A DNA stretch of 64,000 nucleotides from Roseiflexus sp. RS-1 (GTDB lineage Bacteria > Chloroflexota > Chloroflexia > Chloroflexales > Roseiflexaceae). The stretch is taken from the NCBI RefSeq assembly GCF_000016665.1, contig NC_009523.1, positions 3,409,501 to 3,473,500 on the forward strand, given 5' to 3'. Under the pieces are notes generated by a model. It worked only from the letters and a program-made list of their open reading frames with translations. It searched no databases and had not been told where the DNA came from. The stretch's first letter is position 1; every line of letters starts with the position of its first letter. Made by a program: the position numbers and the translations under genes. Below are positions 27,037-35,362 of this stretch, piece after piece.

Positions 27037-27576
27037 CTAGCGTGCGGCGTTACCAGCACGACGACGCACGATTGCCCATCCCATGCTCTCCGGCGGCGCG
27101 CTCGCAGCCACCAGTTTCCCATCGCGCCAGGCTGCAAGACCGGCAGACACCAGCCATGCCGCCGCCGTGTGTGCACGCCGCCGCGCCGTGCTTTCCGCCA
27201 GCGGCGCCAGTTGCTGCAACACGCTGGCGATCCCATCATAATCGAGACCGCCACGCTCGCGAATTGCGCGTAAAACCGAGCGTGTCGGCTCCTGTTCGCG
27301 CAGCAGACGACGCAACGCAGTGCTTTGCGCCGAACGATCATACTGCGCAAACGCCCGACCGTAGGGCGTCAGCGGAACCGTTCCATCCGCCTCTGGCTCG
27401 CCAACCAGACCGAGCACACGCGCAGCCTGTGCATAGTACAGCCCCTGCCGTTGCCCTTTCGCACCAAGGTAGGCGCCGATTGCTTCGTGGGTAGCGTGCC
27501 CGCGCACAATTGCCTCCGGTACGCGCGCAACGTGCCACAGCACGTCCGCCTGGGGAATATCACTCGTCGCCAGCAT
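27037..27576 (-). CDS. Hypothetical protein, possible winged-helix DNA-binding
   Basis: A 179-residue protein with two similar helical halves. The first (EAIGAYLGAKGQRQGLYYAQAARVLGLVGEPEADGTVPLTPYGRAFAQYD) reads as a winged helix in which strands follow an HTH; the second (DGIASVLQQLAPLAESTARRRAHTAAAWLVSAGLAAWRDGKLVA) has the same order. Such modules occur at the ends of restriction-system proteins, but no partner is nearby, so the function is unknown. AGAGG lies 5 bases before ATG 27576. Its 3' end abuts the tandem repeat of the VanW gene. Confidence 0.6.
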   Translation of the reverse strand: MLATSDIPQADVLWHVARVPEAIVRGHATHEAIGAYLGAKGQRQGLYYAQAARVLGLVGEPEADGTVPLTPYGRAFAQYDRSAQSTALRRLLREQEPTRSVLRAIRERGGLDYDGIASVLQQLAPLAESTARRRAHTAAAWLVSAGLAAWRDGKLVAASAPPESMGWAIVRRRAGNAAR

Positions 27577-27691
27577 GCTCGCCTCTTACCTGTAAGAACC
27601 GGAGAACAGAGAACCAGGAATATGAACCCTCTATGTTCTGTATACCACATCGAAACATGTGTGTCAAGATCCATTGTTGCTGATTTGCGTC

Positions 27692-27697
27692 TATAAT
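27692..27697 (+). promoter_or_regulatory. -10 element placing the start of transcription at the RuvC-like ATG
   Basis: Perfect TATAAT with its end 6 bases before ATG 27704, so a start 7 bases downstream would be the A of the ATG. No ribosome site is present. This suggests a leaderless mRNA. Confidence 0.5.
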
Positions 27698-27703
27698 GTC
27701 GCC

Positions 27704-28174
27704 ATGCCTGCACTTCTGGCAGTCGATCTTGGGTTGCGAACCGGTCTGGCGTTGTATGGCGGCGATGGACGATTACGCCGTTACGGATCGCACAATTTTG
27801 GCAGCGCAGCCCGCCTGCGGCGCGGCGCCCCCGCCGTGCTGGCTGAACCAGGCGACCTGGAATGGGTCTATATCGAAGGCGGCGGACCGCTGGCGGATAT
27901 CTGGATGCGTGAAGCCGAACGACGCGGCATAACCGCCCGTCTGGTCAGCGCCGAAACATGGCGACGCGCCATCCTCTACGAGCGTGAGCAGCGGAACGGC
28001 GAGCAGGCGAAGCGTGTCGCGGATACACTGGCACGTCGGGTAATTGCGTGGTCGGGCGCGCCCCGCCCAACCGCGTTGCGTCACGATACAGCCGAGGCGA
28101 TCCTGATCGGCTTATGGGGCGTGCTGGAGATAGGCTGGCTTGAACGCCTGCCGGACGATCTGCGCCGCTGGTGA
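27704..28174 (+). CDS. RuvC-like (RNase H-fold) putative resolvase/nuclease
   Basis: A 156-residue protein with the RNase H-fold order of RuvC: DLGLRTG at residues 8-14 (catalytic D8), a second acid in YIEGGG (E58), and HDTAEAILIG (D128, E131) on the last helix. RuvC itself is normally similar in length and cuts Holliday junctions; this protein differs enough that a RuvC-related nuclease of unknown substrate is the safer call. It precedes endonuclease V by 10 bases on the same strand, consistent with a DNA-repair pair. ATG 27704 is chosen over 27659 because of the -10 element. Confidence 0.72.
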   Translation: MPALLAVDLGLRTGLALYGGDGRLRRYGSHNFGSAARLRRGAPAVLAEPGDLEWVYIEGGGPLADIWMREAERRGITARLVSAETWRRAILYEREQRNGEQAKRVADTLARRVIAWSGAPRPTALRHDTAEAILIGLWGVLEIGWLERLPDDLRRW

Positions 28175-28184
28175 TACCAGGCTC

Positions 28185-28853
28185 ATGGACCAATCATTCG
28201 ACCAACCGTGGCCCACAAGCCTGGCAGAGGCACGGGCCATTCAGCAACACATACGCACACGAATCATTACCCACGATGCCCACGGACCGATCCGCACGGT
28301 TGCCGGTGTCGATACCGGGTACAGTGGTGATAGCGCGCTCGCAGCCGTTGTCGTGCTGGCATTTCCGTCGCTGGAGGTGCTCGATTATGCAGTGGCGCGA
28401 CGGCAGATCGACTTCCCGTATGTCCCTGGCTACCTTTCGTTCCGTGAAGCGCCCGCAGTGCTCGATGCGCTTGCCAGCCTGCGCATTGCGCCTGATCTGC
28501 TGATCTGTGACGGCCACGGTCTTGCCCATCCCAGGCGTTGCGGTATTGCTTCCCATCTTGGCGTCCTCACCGATCTCCCCTCGATCGGATGCGCAAAATC
28601 GTTGCTGGTCGGCACGCACGAACCACCGCCCGATGTGCGTGGCGCCTGGACGCCGCTGCACGACCAGGGGGAAGTTGTCGGAGCAGCGCTGCGCACCCGT
28701 CCGGGAGTGCGCCCGGTGTACGTTTCCATTGGTCATCGCGTGGCGCTGGAGACGGCGATCCGCTTCGTGATGGCGTGTGTTACGCGCTATCGACTGCCGG
28801 AGACGACCCGCGCCGCTGATGCGCTTGCGTCGCATGGGCGCATCCCACGATAA
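28185..28853 (+). CDS. nfi: Endonuclease V (deoxyinosine 3' endonuclease)
   Basis: ATG 28185 gives 222 residues, the normal size. It has the EndoV signatures: VAGVDTGYSG with the first catalytic Asp near residue 43, RRQIDFPYVPGYLSFRE containing the PYIP-like wedge that pries the lesion (PYVPG), ICDGHGLAHPRRCGIASHLGV with the second Asp, and IGCAKS. The enzyme nicks DNA one base 3' of deoxyinosine and related lesions from base deamination; useful for a thermophile, if this is one. Cytosolic. Confidence 0.93.
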   Translation: MDQSFDQPWPTSLAEARAIQQHIRTRIITHDAHGPIRTVAGVDTGYSGDSALAAVVVLAFPSLEVLDYAVARRQIDFPYVPGYLSFREAPAVLDALASLRIAPDLLICDGHGLAHPRRCGIASHLGVLTDLPSIGCAKSLLVGTHEPPPDVRGAWTPLHDQGEVVGAALRTRPGVRPVYVSIGHRVALETAIRFVMACVTRYRLPETTRAADALASHGRIPR

Positions 28854-28869
28854 TGGGCATGTCATTTTC

Positions 28870-28898
28870 TTAACCAGTTTCTCACAAAGTAGTACTAT
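28870..28898 (+). promoter_or_regulatory. Putative promoter for the coiled-coil protein gene
   Basis: TTAACC at 28870-28875 and TACTAT at 28893-28898 with 17-base spacing, in the gap after nfi. The overlapping TATAGT (28896-28901) is an alternative -10. Confidence 0.45.
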
Positions 28899-28988
28899 AG
28901 TCACATTGTTATGCCCCGACAGGGGGTATATCCTACAGATGTAACGCCCTGGTGGGGCGCGTTTGCCCAATTTCCGCCGGAGCAGCCT

Positions 28989-29360
28989 ATGCAATCCGCA
29001 TCATCCTGCAACAGTCATCCACCCCGGTCTCACTCGTTGACCGACGACCAGATGAGCCTGATCGCATCTGCATTGCTCGACATGCAACGTGCGCTCAATC
29101 ATCAGACAATCCTCATCGCCCAGCTCCAGGACGAACTGGCGGAATTGCGGCGCCACAACGACTGGTACCACGCGCAATTTGCGCAAATGTTTCGCGTGGT
29201 CGCGCGTGATGTGCGTGAGTTACGGGCGACGCTGATCTGCTCGTTGCTTGAAGAAGGACCAATCACCGCCGACCGCCTGATAACGTTACTGCGCCAGACG
29301 CCCGACGAGGAACTGGAGCACAAGATCAGATCCGGGGCTATCGGGCGGCAGACAAATTAG
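28989..29360 (+). CDS. Hypothetical helical protein
   Basis: ATG 28989 with GGAG six bases upstream gives 123 residues; the in-frame ATG 28911 would add 26 residues but has no ribosome site. Residues 20-105 are predicted almost wholly helical, with a heptad-like stretch (LDMQRALNHQTILIAQLQDELAELRRHNDW), suggesting a coiled coil or four-helix bundle. No family recognised. It may pair with the small helical protein at 29403-29606 on the other strand, with which it converges. Confidence 0.55.
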   Translation: MQSASSCNSHPPRSHSLTDDQMSLIASALLDMQRALNHQTILIAQLQDELAELRRHNDWYHAQFAQMFRVVARDVRELRATLICSLLEEGPITADRLITLLRQTPDEELEHKIRSGAIGRQTN

Positions 29361-29402
29361 CGCGTGATCAGTCGACGTGTGGCAGAGGAGTGAGAGGAGA
29401 GG

Positions 29403-29606
29403 TCACGAGTTCGGCGCAGAGGTCGTGGTATTTTCACCGGACTGCTTTGTCTGTGATCCCTCGCGTTTTTGCCAGAGTTGCTCGACCTTCTGCCGTAGTC
29501 GCAGCAGCGCCTCACGCCTGTCATCCGGCAGATCGGCGCCCGACTGCACCATGCGACGCACAACGCTGGCTTTTTCTTTCTCATTGTCTTCCGCTTTCTG
29601 CGTCAC
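29403..29606 (-). CDS. Small helical hypothetical protein, 67 residues
   Basis: GTG 29606 has a strong GGAGG upstream. The product is 67 residues, charged, with a central helix (DDRREALLRLRQKVEQLWQKREG) and a polar, probably disordered tail. It lies 15 bases downstream of the DUF192 lipoprotein gene on the same strand and is probably co-transcribed. Function unknown. Confidence 0.55.
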   Translation of the reverse strand: MTQKAEDNEKEKASVVRRMVQSGADLPDDRREALLRLRQKVEQLWQKREGSQTKQSGENTTTSAPNS

Positions 29607-29621
29607 TGCTCCACCTCCGCT

Positions 29622-30275
29622 TCATCTGATCACCAGGTCTGGCGGCAACTCGAACATTACCTCGTCGCCGGGCTTGATGCCCCGCGCGGCAAACCACCCC
29701 TGGTTCACTTCGAGCGCGTAGAACGCCTCGCCGCGCGGGGCATGCTGCGTGATCTCATCAAACGGCTGCATATCTTCGATATTGAGAATACGCCGCTCTT
29801 TACTGATAAACGCAATCGAAAGCGGAATACGGGTGTTACGCATCCAGAACGTGCCGGTGTACGGACCGGCAAAAACGAAGAGCATGCCGCGATTTTCAGG
29901 GAGCGCATCCCGAAACATCAACCCGACACTGCGTTTCTCTGGCGTGGCAACAACCTCCGCCTCAAGGCGGTGCGTTCCAATCACGATATCGATCGTCGCA
30001 TCAGGAACAACGGTCGCTTCCGGCGCCCCCAACGTTGCAGCCGCCGTCGCAACCGGCGCAGGATATGCTTCTCCCGGCGTCGGATATGCTCCGCCCGGCG
30101 CCGGATATGGTTCCGGCGCAGCGACGATCACCGTCGGCGCAGGGGCGCCTGCACCTGCCGGCGTGGCGATGGGGCGGTCATTTCTCTGGGGCTGACCGCA
30201 CGCCATCGCAACGATCAGCAACAGAAACAAGGATACCACGCGCACGGAGTCGTTCACCCTTCGCCATCGACGCAT
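29622..30275 (-). CDS. Lipoprotein with C-terminal DUF192 domain
   Basis: A 217-residue lipoprotein: basic start, hydrophobic stretch and the lipobox VAMAC, then a Pro/Ala/Tyr-rich linker (residues 30-90, with PYPAPGGAYPTPGEAYPAP repeats), then a ~115-residue DUF192 domain with the patterns RSVGLMFRDALPENRGMLFVF and FWMRNTRIPLSIAFI. DUF192 proteins are small secreted beta-barrels of unknown function, widespread in archaea and bacteria. The tandem PYPAP-type linker likely holds the domain away from the membrane. Confidence 0.88.
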   Translation of the reverse strand: MRRWRRVNDSVRVVSLFLLLIVAMACGQPQRNDRPIATPAGAGAPAPTVIVAAPEPYPAPGGAYPTPGEAYPAPVATAAATLGAPEATVVPDATIDIVIGTHRLEAEVVATPEKRSVGLMFRDALPENRGMLFVFAGPYTGTFWMRNTRIPLSIAFISKERRILNIEDMQPFDEITQHAPRGEAFYALEVNQGWFAARGIKPGDEVMFELPPDLVIR

Positions 30276-30281
30276 AGCGCG

Positions 30282-31721
30282 TTATCCCCCCGCAGCGCGT
30301 GCACGCTCCGACGCATCGCCGGTGACAATGCACGCCAGACGTAAGAGATCGTTGAACTCGGTATGGAAGGCGGCAACAATCGTGTCCGGATCGGGAACCA
30401 GCCCCGCATCGACCGCAATACCGATCAACACATCACCGGCGTAACTGAAGATGCTGACCCCCAGACCCAGGTGACCCGCCTGCGGTACCCAGAACATGAT
30501 CTGGCGGATCGGGCTGCCGGCAAGATAGATACGCTGTCGCGGACCGGGAACATTGGTCATTACTGCGGTCGCCTTGCTGCCAAAGATATCAACGACCAGT
30601 TCCGCCATCTGCTGCGGCATGACGCCGATCGTATTCAGGATGCCAAAGGCGATCAGCGCTTCAGGCGAACTCTTGATCCCTTCCATCCGGCGCTTCAACT
30701 CCAGCAGCCGATCGAACGGATCCTCGATGCCGATCGGCAGATCAAGAAAGACCAGGCTGAAGCGGTTGCCCAGTTCGGTGATCGGTCCCGGCGGGCGGAG
30801 ATTCACCGGCACAACGGCGCGAATGTTGAGACCCTCGACGACCGCGCCACGGTTGATCATGTACCGTCGCAACGCTCCTGCAACCGCATTGAGCAGCACA
30901 TCGTTGATCGTGCAGCGAAACATGCCGCCAACCCGCTTGACGTCATCGAGCGGAATGGGTTCTGACCAGGCAGCGCGTTTCTGGACCCCCAGCGCCCCTT
31001 TGAAGAGCGTCAGCGGATCGGACGGCATGAAGAGCAGTTTGTTCAACGCCTGCGCCCCGCTCACTCCGGTGCGCGCCACATCGATCACGCGCGCTGGATC
31101 GCTGAGCAGTTCACGACCTTCATCGATGATCGTCCCTGCGCTCGTCAATGCATTGCTCAACGACCTGACTGCGGGAAGGAGGAAGGACTCGATCGGATTT
31201 GCAGCGCGCGTATCCTGCCTGACGCCACCGGCAGCCGACAGCGCATCCCGTTGTTCATCGGTCAGCGAGAGGAGCACCTGCACCAGCGCAATACCGTCGG
31301 CGATGGCGTGGTGCAACCTGCACAACGCAGCGCTGCCGCCGTTGTAATTTTCGACAATGTGAAAATGCCACAGCGGCTTGCTGAAATCGAGCGGCGTGCT
31401 CATCAGATCGCTGACGAGCGCCTGCAGTTCACGCTTGCCGCCGGGCGCCGGCAGTGCAATTCGATGAATGTGCGCGTTGAGATTGAAATACGGATCGATC
31501 TCCCATTCCGGCAGAACATTGGACGTTCGCCCTGGTTTCACCCGCATCCGAAAACGATCAAAGACCAGCAACCGCTCCTCGATGACCCGATGCAGCCGTG
31601 CGACGTTGATCGGCTCATCGAACATCAGGACGCCGGTGATCATCATGAGGTTGGTGGGGTCTTCCATCCGCAGCCACGCGGCATCGGCGCTGGTGAATGC
31701 CTCAGTTCGTCGTGCTGCCAT
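30282..31721 (-). CDS. Wax ester synthase / diacylglycerol acyltransferase (WS/DGAT)
   Basis: A 479-residue WS/DGAT-family O-acyltransferase. The catalytic HHxxxDG motif is LHHAIADG (H137, H138, D142), and the C-terminal NVPGPRQRIYLAGSPI is the second family signature. These enzymes join a fatty alcohol to acyl-CoA to make wax esters, or esterify diacylglycerol. Filamentous anoxygenic phototrophs are known for long-chain wax esters, which fits. No fatty-acyl reductase lies nearby. It is transcribed divergently from nothing close and is same-strand with the DUF192 lipoprotein gene, 6 bases upstream of it. Confidence 0.92.
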   Translation of the reverse strand: MAARRTEAFTSADAAWLRMEDPTNLMMITGVLMFDEPINVARLHRVIEERLLVFDRFRMRVKPGRTSNVLPEWEIDPYFNLNAHIHRIALPAPGGKRELQALVSDLMSTPLDFSKPLWHFHIVENYNGGSAALCRLHHAIADGIALVQVLLSLTDEQRDALSAAGGVRQDTRAANPIESFLLPAVRSLSNALTSAGTIIDEGRELLSDPARVIDVARTGVSGAQALNKLLFMPSDPLTLFKGALGVQKRAAWSEPIPLDDVKRVGGMFRCTINDVLLNAVAGALRRYMINRGAVVEGLNIRAVVPVNLRPPGPITELGNRFSLVFLDLPIGIEDPFDRLLELKRRMEGIKSSPEALIAFGILNTIGVMPQQMAELVVDIFGSKATAVMTNVPGPRQRIYLAGSPIRQIMFWVPQAGHLGLGVSIFSYAGDVLIGIAVDAGLVPDPDTIVAAFHTEFNDLLRLACIVTGDASERARAAGG

Positions 31722-31780
31722 AGTGCGCTCTGCTCGCTCGTTCGACTCAGCAATCCATCCACAGCGGTCATTGCTGCACT

Positions 31781-31810
31781 ATCCTACACTGAGGCGGGGA
31801 AAGTGTCAAC
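31781..31810 (-). promoter_or_regulatory. Sigma-70-type promoter for the WS/DGAT gene
   Basis: On the minus strand, TTGACA at 31810-31805 and TAGGAT at 31786-31781 with 18-base spacing. Predicted start near 31774, about 50 bases before the gene. Confidence 0.6.
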
Positions 31811-31841
31811 GATAATACATCGTGCACGCCAGGAAAGACTG

Positions 31842-31872
31842 GGGGTTTGCTCTTCTCCTTCACAAACCCCCG
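31842..31872 (-). terminator. Hairpin after ribY, possible terminator
   Basis: A 9-bp GGGGGTTTG/CAAACCCCC stem with a 13-base loop lies 16 bases after the ribY stop. It lacks a clean T-run on the minus strand, so it may act as a processing or weak termination site. Confidence 0.4.
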
Positions 31873-31887
31873 GGGTACGCCAGCTGT

Positions 31888-32931
31888 TCAATCCTTGAGA
31901 AACTGGTTCGTGAACGCTTTCATCACGTCCACATCGGTCGTCAGCAGTCCGCTTTCGCGCAGAAAGGTGTGGGTTTCACGCCAGTTCGCTTCGTCGCAGA
32001 AACCCAGCCCCTCGGTTTTGGTTTTGTCGCTCTGCCAGTAATCCAGCGTTGCCTGGAGCACGGCGCGTTGCAGATCGCGGGTGGGCTGATCGGCGCTCTT
32101 GAGTTCGGGAATGTAATCGAGCGCAACGGTAAAGGCTGTGTCGGGATCGGCGATGACTTCCGCCATGGCGCGCAGTGTTGCGCGCACGAAGCGGCGCACA
32201 ACATCCGGATTGCTGCCGATCAACTGCTCGCTCGCAATCACACTGTCGGAAGCGAGCGGGAAGTAATCGGAAACACGGATGACGTTCACCGGTATGCCCT
32301 GCCGTTCGAGCTGGATTGGCTCATTGTTGCCGTACCCGGCGGCAACCGTGACTTTCCCTTCGCTGATCGCCGCCACCTGGGTGAACCCGATCTCCTGGAC
32401 ATTCACCGCTTCGCGCGGGATGTTTTCTGCATACAGCAGCGCCAGCAGACCGATCCAGCTGGCGCCGAAGCGTCCGGGAATACCGACGGTCACTCCGTCG
32501 CGCGTCAGGTCCTTCGGCGTGGTGATATTCGCTTCGGTTTTACTGAAGAAGACAGTTGGAAAGCGCTGGCTATTGGTCATCACGGCGACAACCGGCAATC
32601 CCTGGGCACGCGCCAGCAACACCGAGTCGCCCGACGCCAGCGCGAACTGCAGGGTGCCCTGCGCCACCCGCTGAACGACATCGGTCTCAAAGTTGTAGTC
32701 GAAGGTCACGTCCAGCCCTTCGTCGGCATAGTACCCCCTGGCATGCGCTAGATAAAAGTGGGAGAACTGAACATTCGGAATGTACGGAAAGCCCATTATG
32801 ACCGGGCGCAGCCCCGTCGGCGCGGTTTGTCCGGGTCCGGCGGCAGGCGTCGGCGTTGCCGCCGGCGTCGCGCCGCATCCGGCGCCGATCAGGGCGGTCA
32901 GAAGCACGAGGAGTAGCGACAGACGACGCAT
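31888..32931 (-). CDS. ribY: Riboflavin ABC transporter substrate-binding lipoprotein (RibY-type)
   Basis: ATG 32931 is chosen because GGGAGG lies 7 bases upstream, at the end of ribX; the product has 347 residues. It starts with a lipoprotein signal and lipobox (IGAGC), then an NMT1/THI5-like type II binding fold (YIPNVQFSHFYLAHARGYYADEGLDV). Such proteins bind pyrimidine or riboflavin-type ligands. Because the operon is led by an FMN riboswitch, riboflavin uptake is the likely role; the RibX-RibY pair under FMN switches is an established Chloroflexota arrangement. A separate ATPase is not in the window. Confidence 0.88.
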   Translation of the reverse strand: MRRLSLLLVLLTALIGAGCGATPAATPTPAAGPGQTAPTGLRPVIMGFPYIPNVQFSHFYLAHARGYYADEGLDVTFDYNFETDVVQRVAQGTLQFALASGDSVLLARAQGLPVVAVMTNSQRFPTVFFSKTEANITTPKDLTRDGVTVGIPGRFGASWIGLLALLYAENIPREAVNVQEIGFTQVAAISEGKVTVAAGYGNNEPIQLERQGIPVNVIRVSDYFPLASDSVIASEQLIGSNPDVVRRFVRATLRAMAEVIADPDTAFTVALDYIPELKSADQPTRDLQRAVLQATLDYWQSDKTKTEGLGFCDEANWRETHTFLRESGLLTTDVDVMKAFTNQFLKD

Positions 32932-32933
32932 GG

Positions 32934-33761
32934 TTATGCCTCCCATGTGATCAGCAGACGTTCGATCAACAGGGCGAGAAGGAACAGGAGTAACGTGATT
33001 CCAGCCAGGACGGTCAGCGCCACAAACATCAGCGGCGTATCGAACAGACCGCGCGCGATGTTGATCAGCGCGCCAAGACCGTCGCGCCCGCCGATGAATT
33101 CACCAACCACGGCGCCGGTTGTTGCCAGCGCCAGCCCGGCTTTTACGCCGCCAAAGATGCCCGGCAGCGCCAGCGGCGCCTCAACATAGCGCAGCAGGTG
33201 CCAGCGGTTTGCCCCACTGATGCGCGCCATATCGATCAATTCACGCGGTACGCTGCGGAAGGCGACGATGGTAGCGCTCAGGATTGGAAAGAAGGTCACG
33301 AGTGTTGCCACCAGCACCCGCGACTCAAGCCCGACTCCTACCCACAGCACAATCAGCGGCGCAACCGCCACGATCGGCACCGCCTGACTCGCTGCCAGCA
33401 ACGGGGTCAGCACACGGTCGAACGTTCGTGTGCGCGCCAGCAGATAACCAAGCGACAGGCTCAGCGCGAGCGCGATGCTGAAGCCGCTCAAGGCGGCAGA
33501 TAGCGTTATCGTGATGTGACGTTGGAGTGTTTCACCGGCAAGTTCAGTCGCCAGGCGCTGGATCACCAGCGTTGGCGCAGGAAGAATGAACGGCGGGTAG
33601 TCCTGTACGATGACCACCGTCTGCCAGACGAGCAGCACCAGCGCCAGCGACACAGTCAGGCCTAGCCACGATGGCAGACGCAGTGAGAGGCGACGCACCG
33701 TTCTCCTGTATGGACGAATCGCCTGATTGGATCGGAGCGAAAAACCCTGTTCGTTGACCAT
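32934..33761 (-). CDS. ribX: Riboflavin ABC transporter permease (RibX-type)
   Basis: A 275-residue BPD-type permease with six predicted helices. The EAA loop, which contacts the ATPase, is RVSGANRWHLLRYVEAPLALPGIFGGVKAGLALATTGA-like (residues 175-215). It is the first gene after the FMN riboswitch, and ribY starts two bases after its stop. The family includes ThiX, TauC and SsuC permeases, so the riboswitch is what points to riboflavin. Inner membrane. The start codon ATG 33761 has AGGTG a few bases upstream. Confidence 0.87.
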   Translation of the reverse strand: MVNEQGFSLRSNQAIRPYRRTVRRLSLRLPSWLGLTVSLALVLLVWQTVVIVQDYPPFILPAPTLVIQRLATELAGETLQRHITITLSAALSGFSIALALSLSLGYLLARTRTFDRVLTPLLAASQAVPIVAVAPLIVLWVGVGLESRVLVATLVTFFPILSATIVAFRSVPRELIDMARISGANRWHLLRYVEAPLALPGIFGGVKAGLALATTGAVVGEFIGGRDGLGALINIARGLFDTPLMFVALTVLAGITLLLFLLALLIERLLITWEA

Positions 33762-33841
33762 AAGGCACCTCGCGTATTGACGCGAGGCAGGGGGGATGGG
33801 AGGCGATCATGCACGCAGCATGCCGGCCGGTCATGCCGCAC

Positions 33842-33869
33842 AAAAAACCCGAAGCCAGCAGGCTTCGGG
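33842..33869 (-). terminator. Intrinsic terminator of the FMN riboswitch
   Basis: On the minus strand, a perfect 9-bp stem CCCGAAGCC/GGCTTCGGG with a 4-base loop is followed by TTTTTT (33847-33842). It lies between the riboswitch and ribX, so FMN-dependent attenuation of transcription is expected. Confidence 0.88.
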
Positions 33870-33987
33870 GCATGTATGACAGCGAACAAGACGTTCACGC
33901 AGAGCGTGACGCCTATAACAACGCCTTGAAGAGGACGACTGCGATGACGCGCGCATCATCGCGATCAACCTCAGGCGCTATGCTCGC

Positions 33988-34118
33988 CGATCTTCTCCCA
34001 TCCGGACTGTAACCGTCGGCGCCGGCTTCGCACCGGTCTCCTGCCTTTCGGCTCGCGGGCTGGTGCAGCATGCTGCACATCACCGCCGATCGGGAATTTC
34101 ACCCTGCCCCGAAGATCG
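33988..34118 (-). promoter_or_regulatory. FMN riboswitch (RFN element)
   Basis: On the minus strand the conserved RFN blocks appear in order: GGGGCAGGGTGAAATTCCC, CGGCGGTGATG, AGCCCGCGAGC, GAGACCGGTGCGAAGCCGG, CCGACGGTTACAGTCCGGATG. The outer stem pairs CGATCTTC (5' end) with GAAGATCG (3' end). It precedes an intrinsic terminator and ribX. It binds FMN and switches off transcription, so riboflavin uptake is made when FMN is low. Confidence 0.95.
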
Positions 34119-34125
34119 TGCTCAT

Positions 34126-34154
34126 AGCATAGCATTATCGATGATGACTGTCAA
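34126..34154 (-). promoter_or_regulatory. Promoter of the riboflavin transporter operon
   Basis: On the minus strand, TTGACA at 34154-34149 and TATGCT at 34131-34126 with 17-base spacing and a TGC extension. Predicted start near 34119, so the riboswitch begins at the first bases of the transcript. Confidence 0.75.
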
Positions 34155-34182
34155 GAAACTGAGCGAGAACATGTCACAACCA

Positions 34183-35232
34183 TCATCCGGCATGGCGCGC
34201 GCGTTGCTGGTAGAGGATCGTCAACGCTGCCCCGATCGCCTGCGACAGATCGCCCAATGCTGCCGGAACAATCGTCAAAAAGCCACGCTGCGGCGACCAG
34301 AGATAGGGTTCGGCGGTCTCACGCACGATACGAAGGTAACGCTCGCGGAACGATGCTGTCGTCGCTTCGGGATCCATCAACCCGCCGCCGATAACGACGT
34401 ACTGCATATCCAGCGCCATTGCCAGCGTCGCCACGAGCAACCCCAGCGCCCGCGCCTGAAAGTCGAAAATCTCCAGCGCCAGTGGATCGCCCTTCTGCGC
34501 CAGACCGCGCAACCGAAACGCGCGCTCGCGCATGCTGAGAGGCGAGGTTGCCAGCTCGTGATCCGGATAGCGCGGCAATCGTTCCTCCAGCAGATAGGGC
34601 AGACCGGAGAGCGTCGTATAGACTTCGAAGCATCCCCACGTCCGACCACATCCGCAGGGGTACGGTTGTGCGCCGAGCAGATGCAGCGGCGCGGGCATAT
34701 GCCCGCCCTCCATGCCGTTCAGTGAATCACCGTCGAGCGGCAAGCCATCGCGCCCGACATACGCACAGCCAAGCCCGGTGCCCGGCGCCAGCATGACGAC
34801 GGTAGCGCTCTGATCGCCGCGCGCATGCTGCGCCTCGGCAACCCCTCCCATATTCCCATCGTTGCCGAATGCCAGCGGGATTGGACGACCGGCGCGATCG
34901 GCAAGCGCGTCGCAATAGGCGGTATAGAGGTCGAAGCCGGCAAAACTCTCCGGCAGGTTTGGCGAACGTCCAAGTACGCCAAAGCGTTCATAAGGACCAG
35001 GAATGGCGAGACCAACGCCCTGAACCTGATCCCATTCCAACCCGTGCAGCGCCAGATAATCGGTGATCGCGTCAACCCACCCGCGCACAACCGCGACCGG
35101 TCCGTTGAGCGCACCGGTCGGACGCTGCACCAATTGTGTGGAAATCACCGTTCCATCGTCCCATACGCCGCCGACTTTCGATGTGGTGGCGCCGCCATCG
35201 GTGCCAATGTAGACATGTCGCTTTGCACTCAT
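34183..35232 (-). CDS. ROK-family sugar kinase (glucokinase-like)
   Basis: ATG 35232 gives 349 residues; the longer frame to 35304 has no ribosome site. ROK features: IGTDGGATTSKVGGVWDDG (phosphate-1 loop), GVGLAIPGPYERFG, ATVVMLAPGTGLGCAYV (phosphate-2), and the ROK zinc ligands HMPAPLHLLGAQPYPCGCGRTWGCFEVYTT. ROK proteins phosphorylate hexoses such as glucose, or act as repressors; the absence of an N-terminal winged helix favours a kinase. The sugar is not known. It has divergent orientation to the phospho-signalling operon. Confidence 0.87.
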   Translation of the reverse strand: MSAKRHVYIGTDGGATTSKVGGVWDDGTVISTQLVQRPTGALNGPVAVVRGWVDAITDYLALHGLEWDQVQGVGLAIPGPYERFGVLGRSPNLPESFAGFDLYTAYCDALADRAGRPIPLAFGNDGNMGGVAEAQHARGDQSATVVMLAPGTGLGCAYVGRDGLPLDGDSLNGMEGGHMPAPLHLLGAQPYPCGCGRTWGCFEVYTTLSGLPYLLEERLPRYPDHELATSPLSMRERAFRLRGLAQKGDPLALEIFDFQARALGLLVATLAMALDMQYVVIGGGLMDPEATTASFRERYLRIVRETAEPYLWSPQRGFLTIVPAALGDLSQAIGAALTILYQQRARHAG

Positions 35233-35317
35233 ACTCAACCTGGCTTTCCTGTGATTCACCGAAAACAGGTTTCCCCATTGTAGCCGGTGCCCAAGAGATG
35301 TCAAAACCAGACCGACA

Positions 35318-35326
35318 TGCTATACT
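35318..35326 (+). promoter_or_regulatory. Extended -10 promoter of the phospho-signalling operon
   Basis: TATACT at 35321-35326 preceded by TGC. A weak ATGTCA at 35298-35303 is a possible -35 at 17 bases. Predicted start near 35333, about 30 bases before the TTG start codon of the first gene. Confidence 0.55.
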
Positions 35327-35362
35327 GGAGCCTGGACTGTATGCGTCAGGACGGAGGACGTA

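Noticed and set aside
35233-35304. Longer start of the ROK kinase
   Set aside because: No ribosome site; conserved sequence begins just after ATG 35232.
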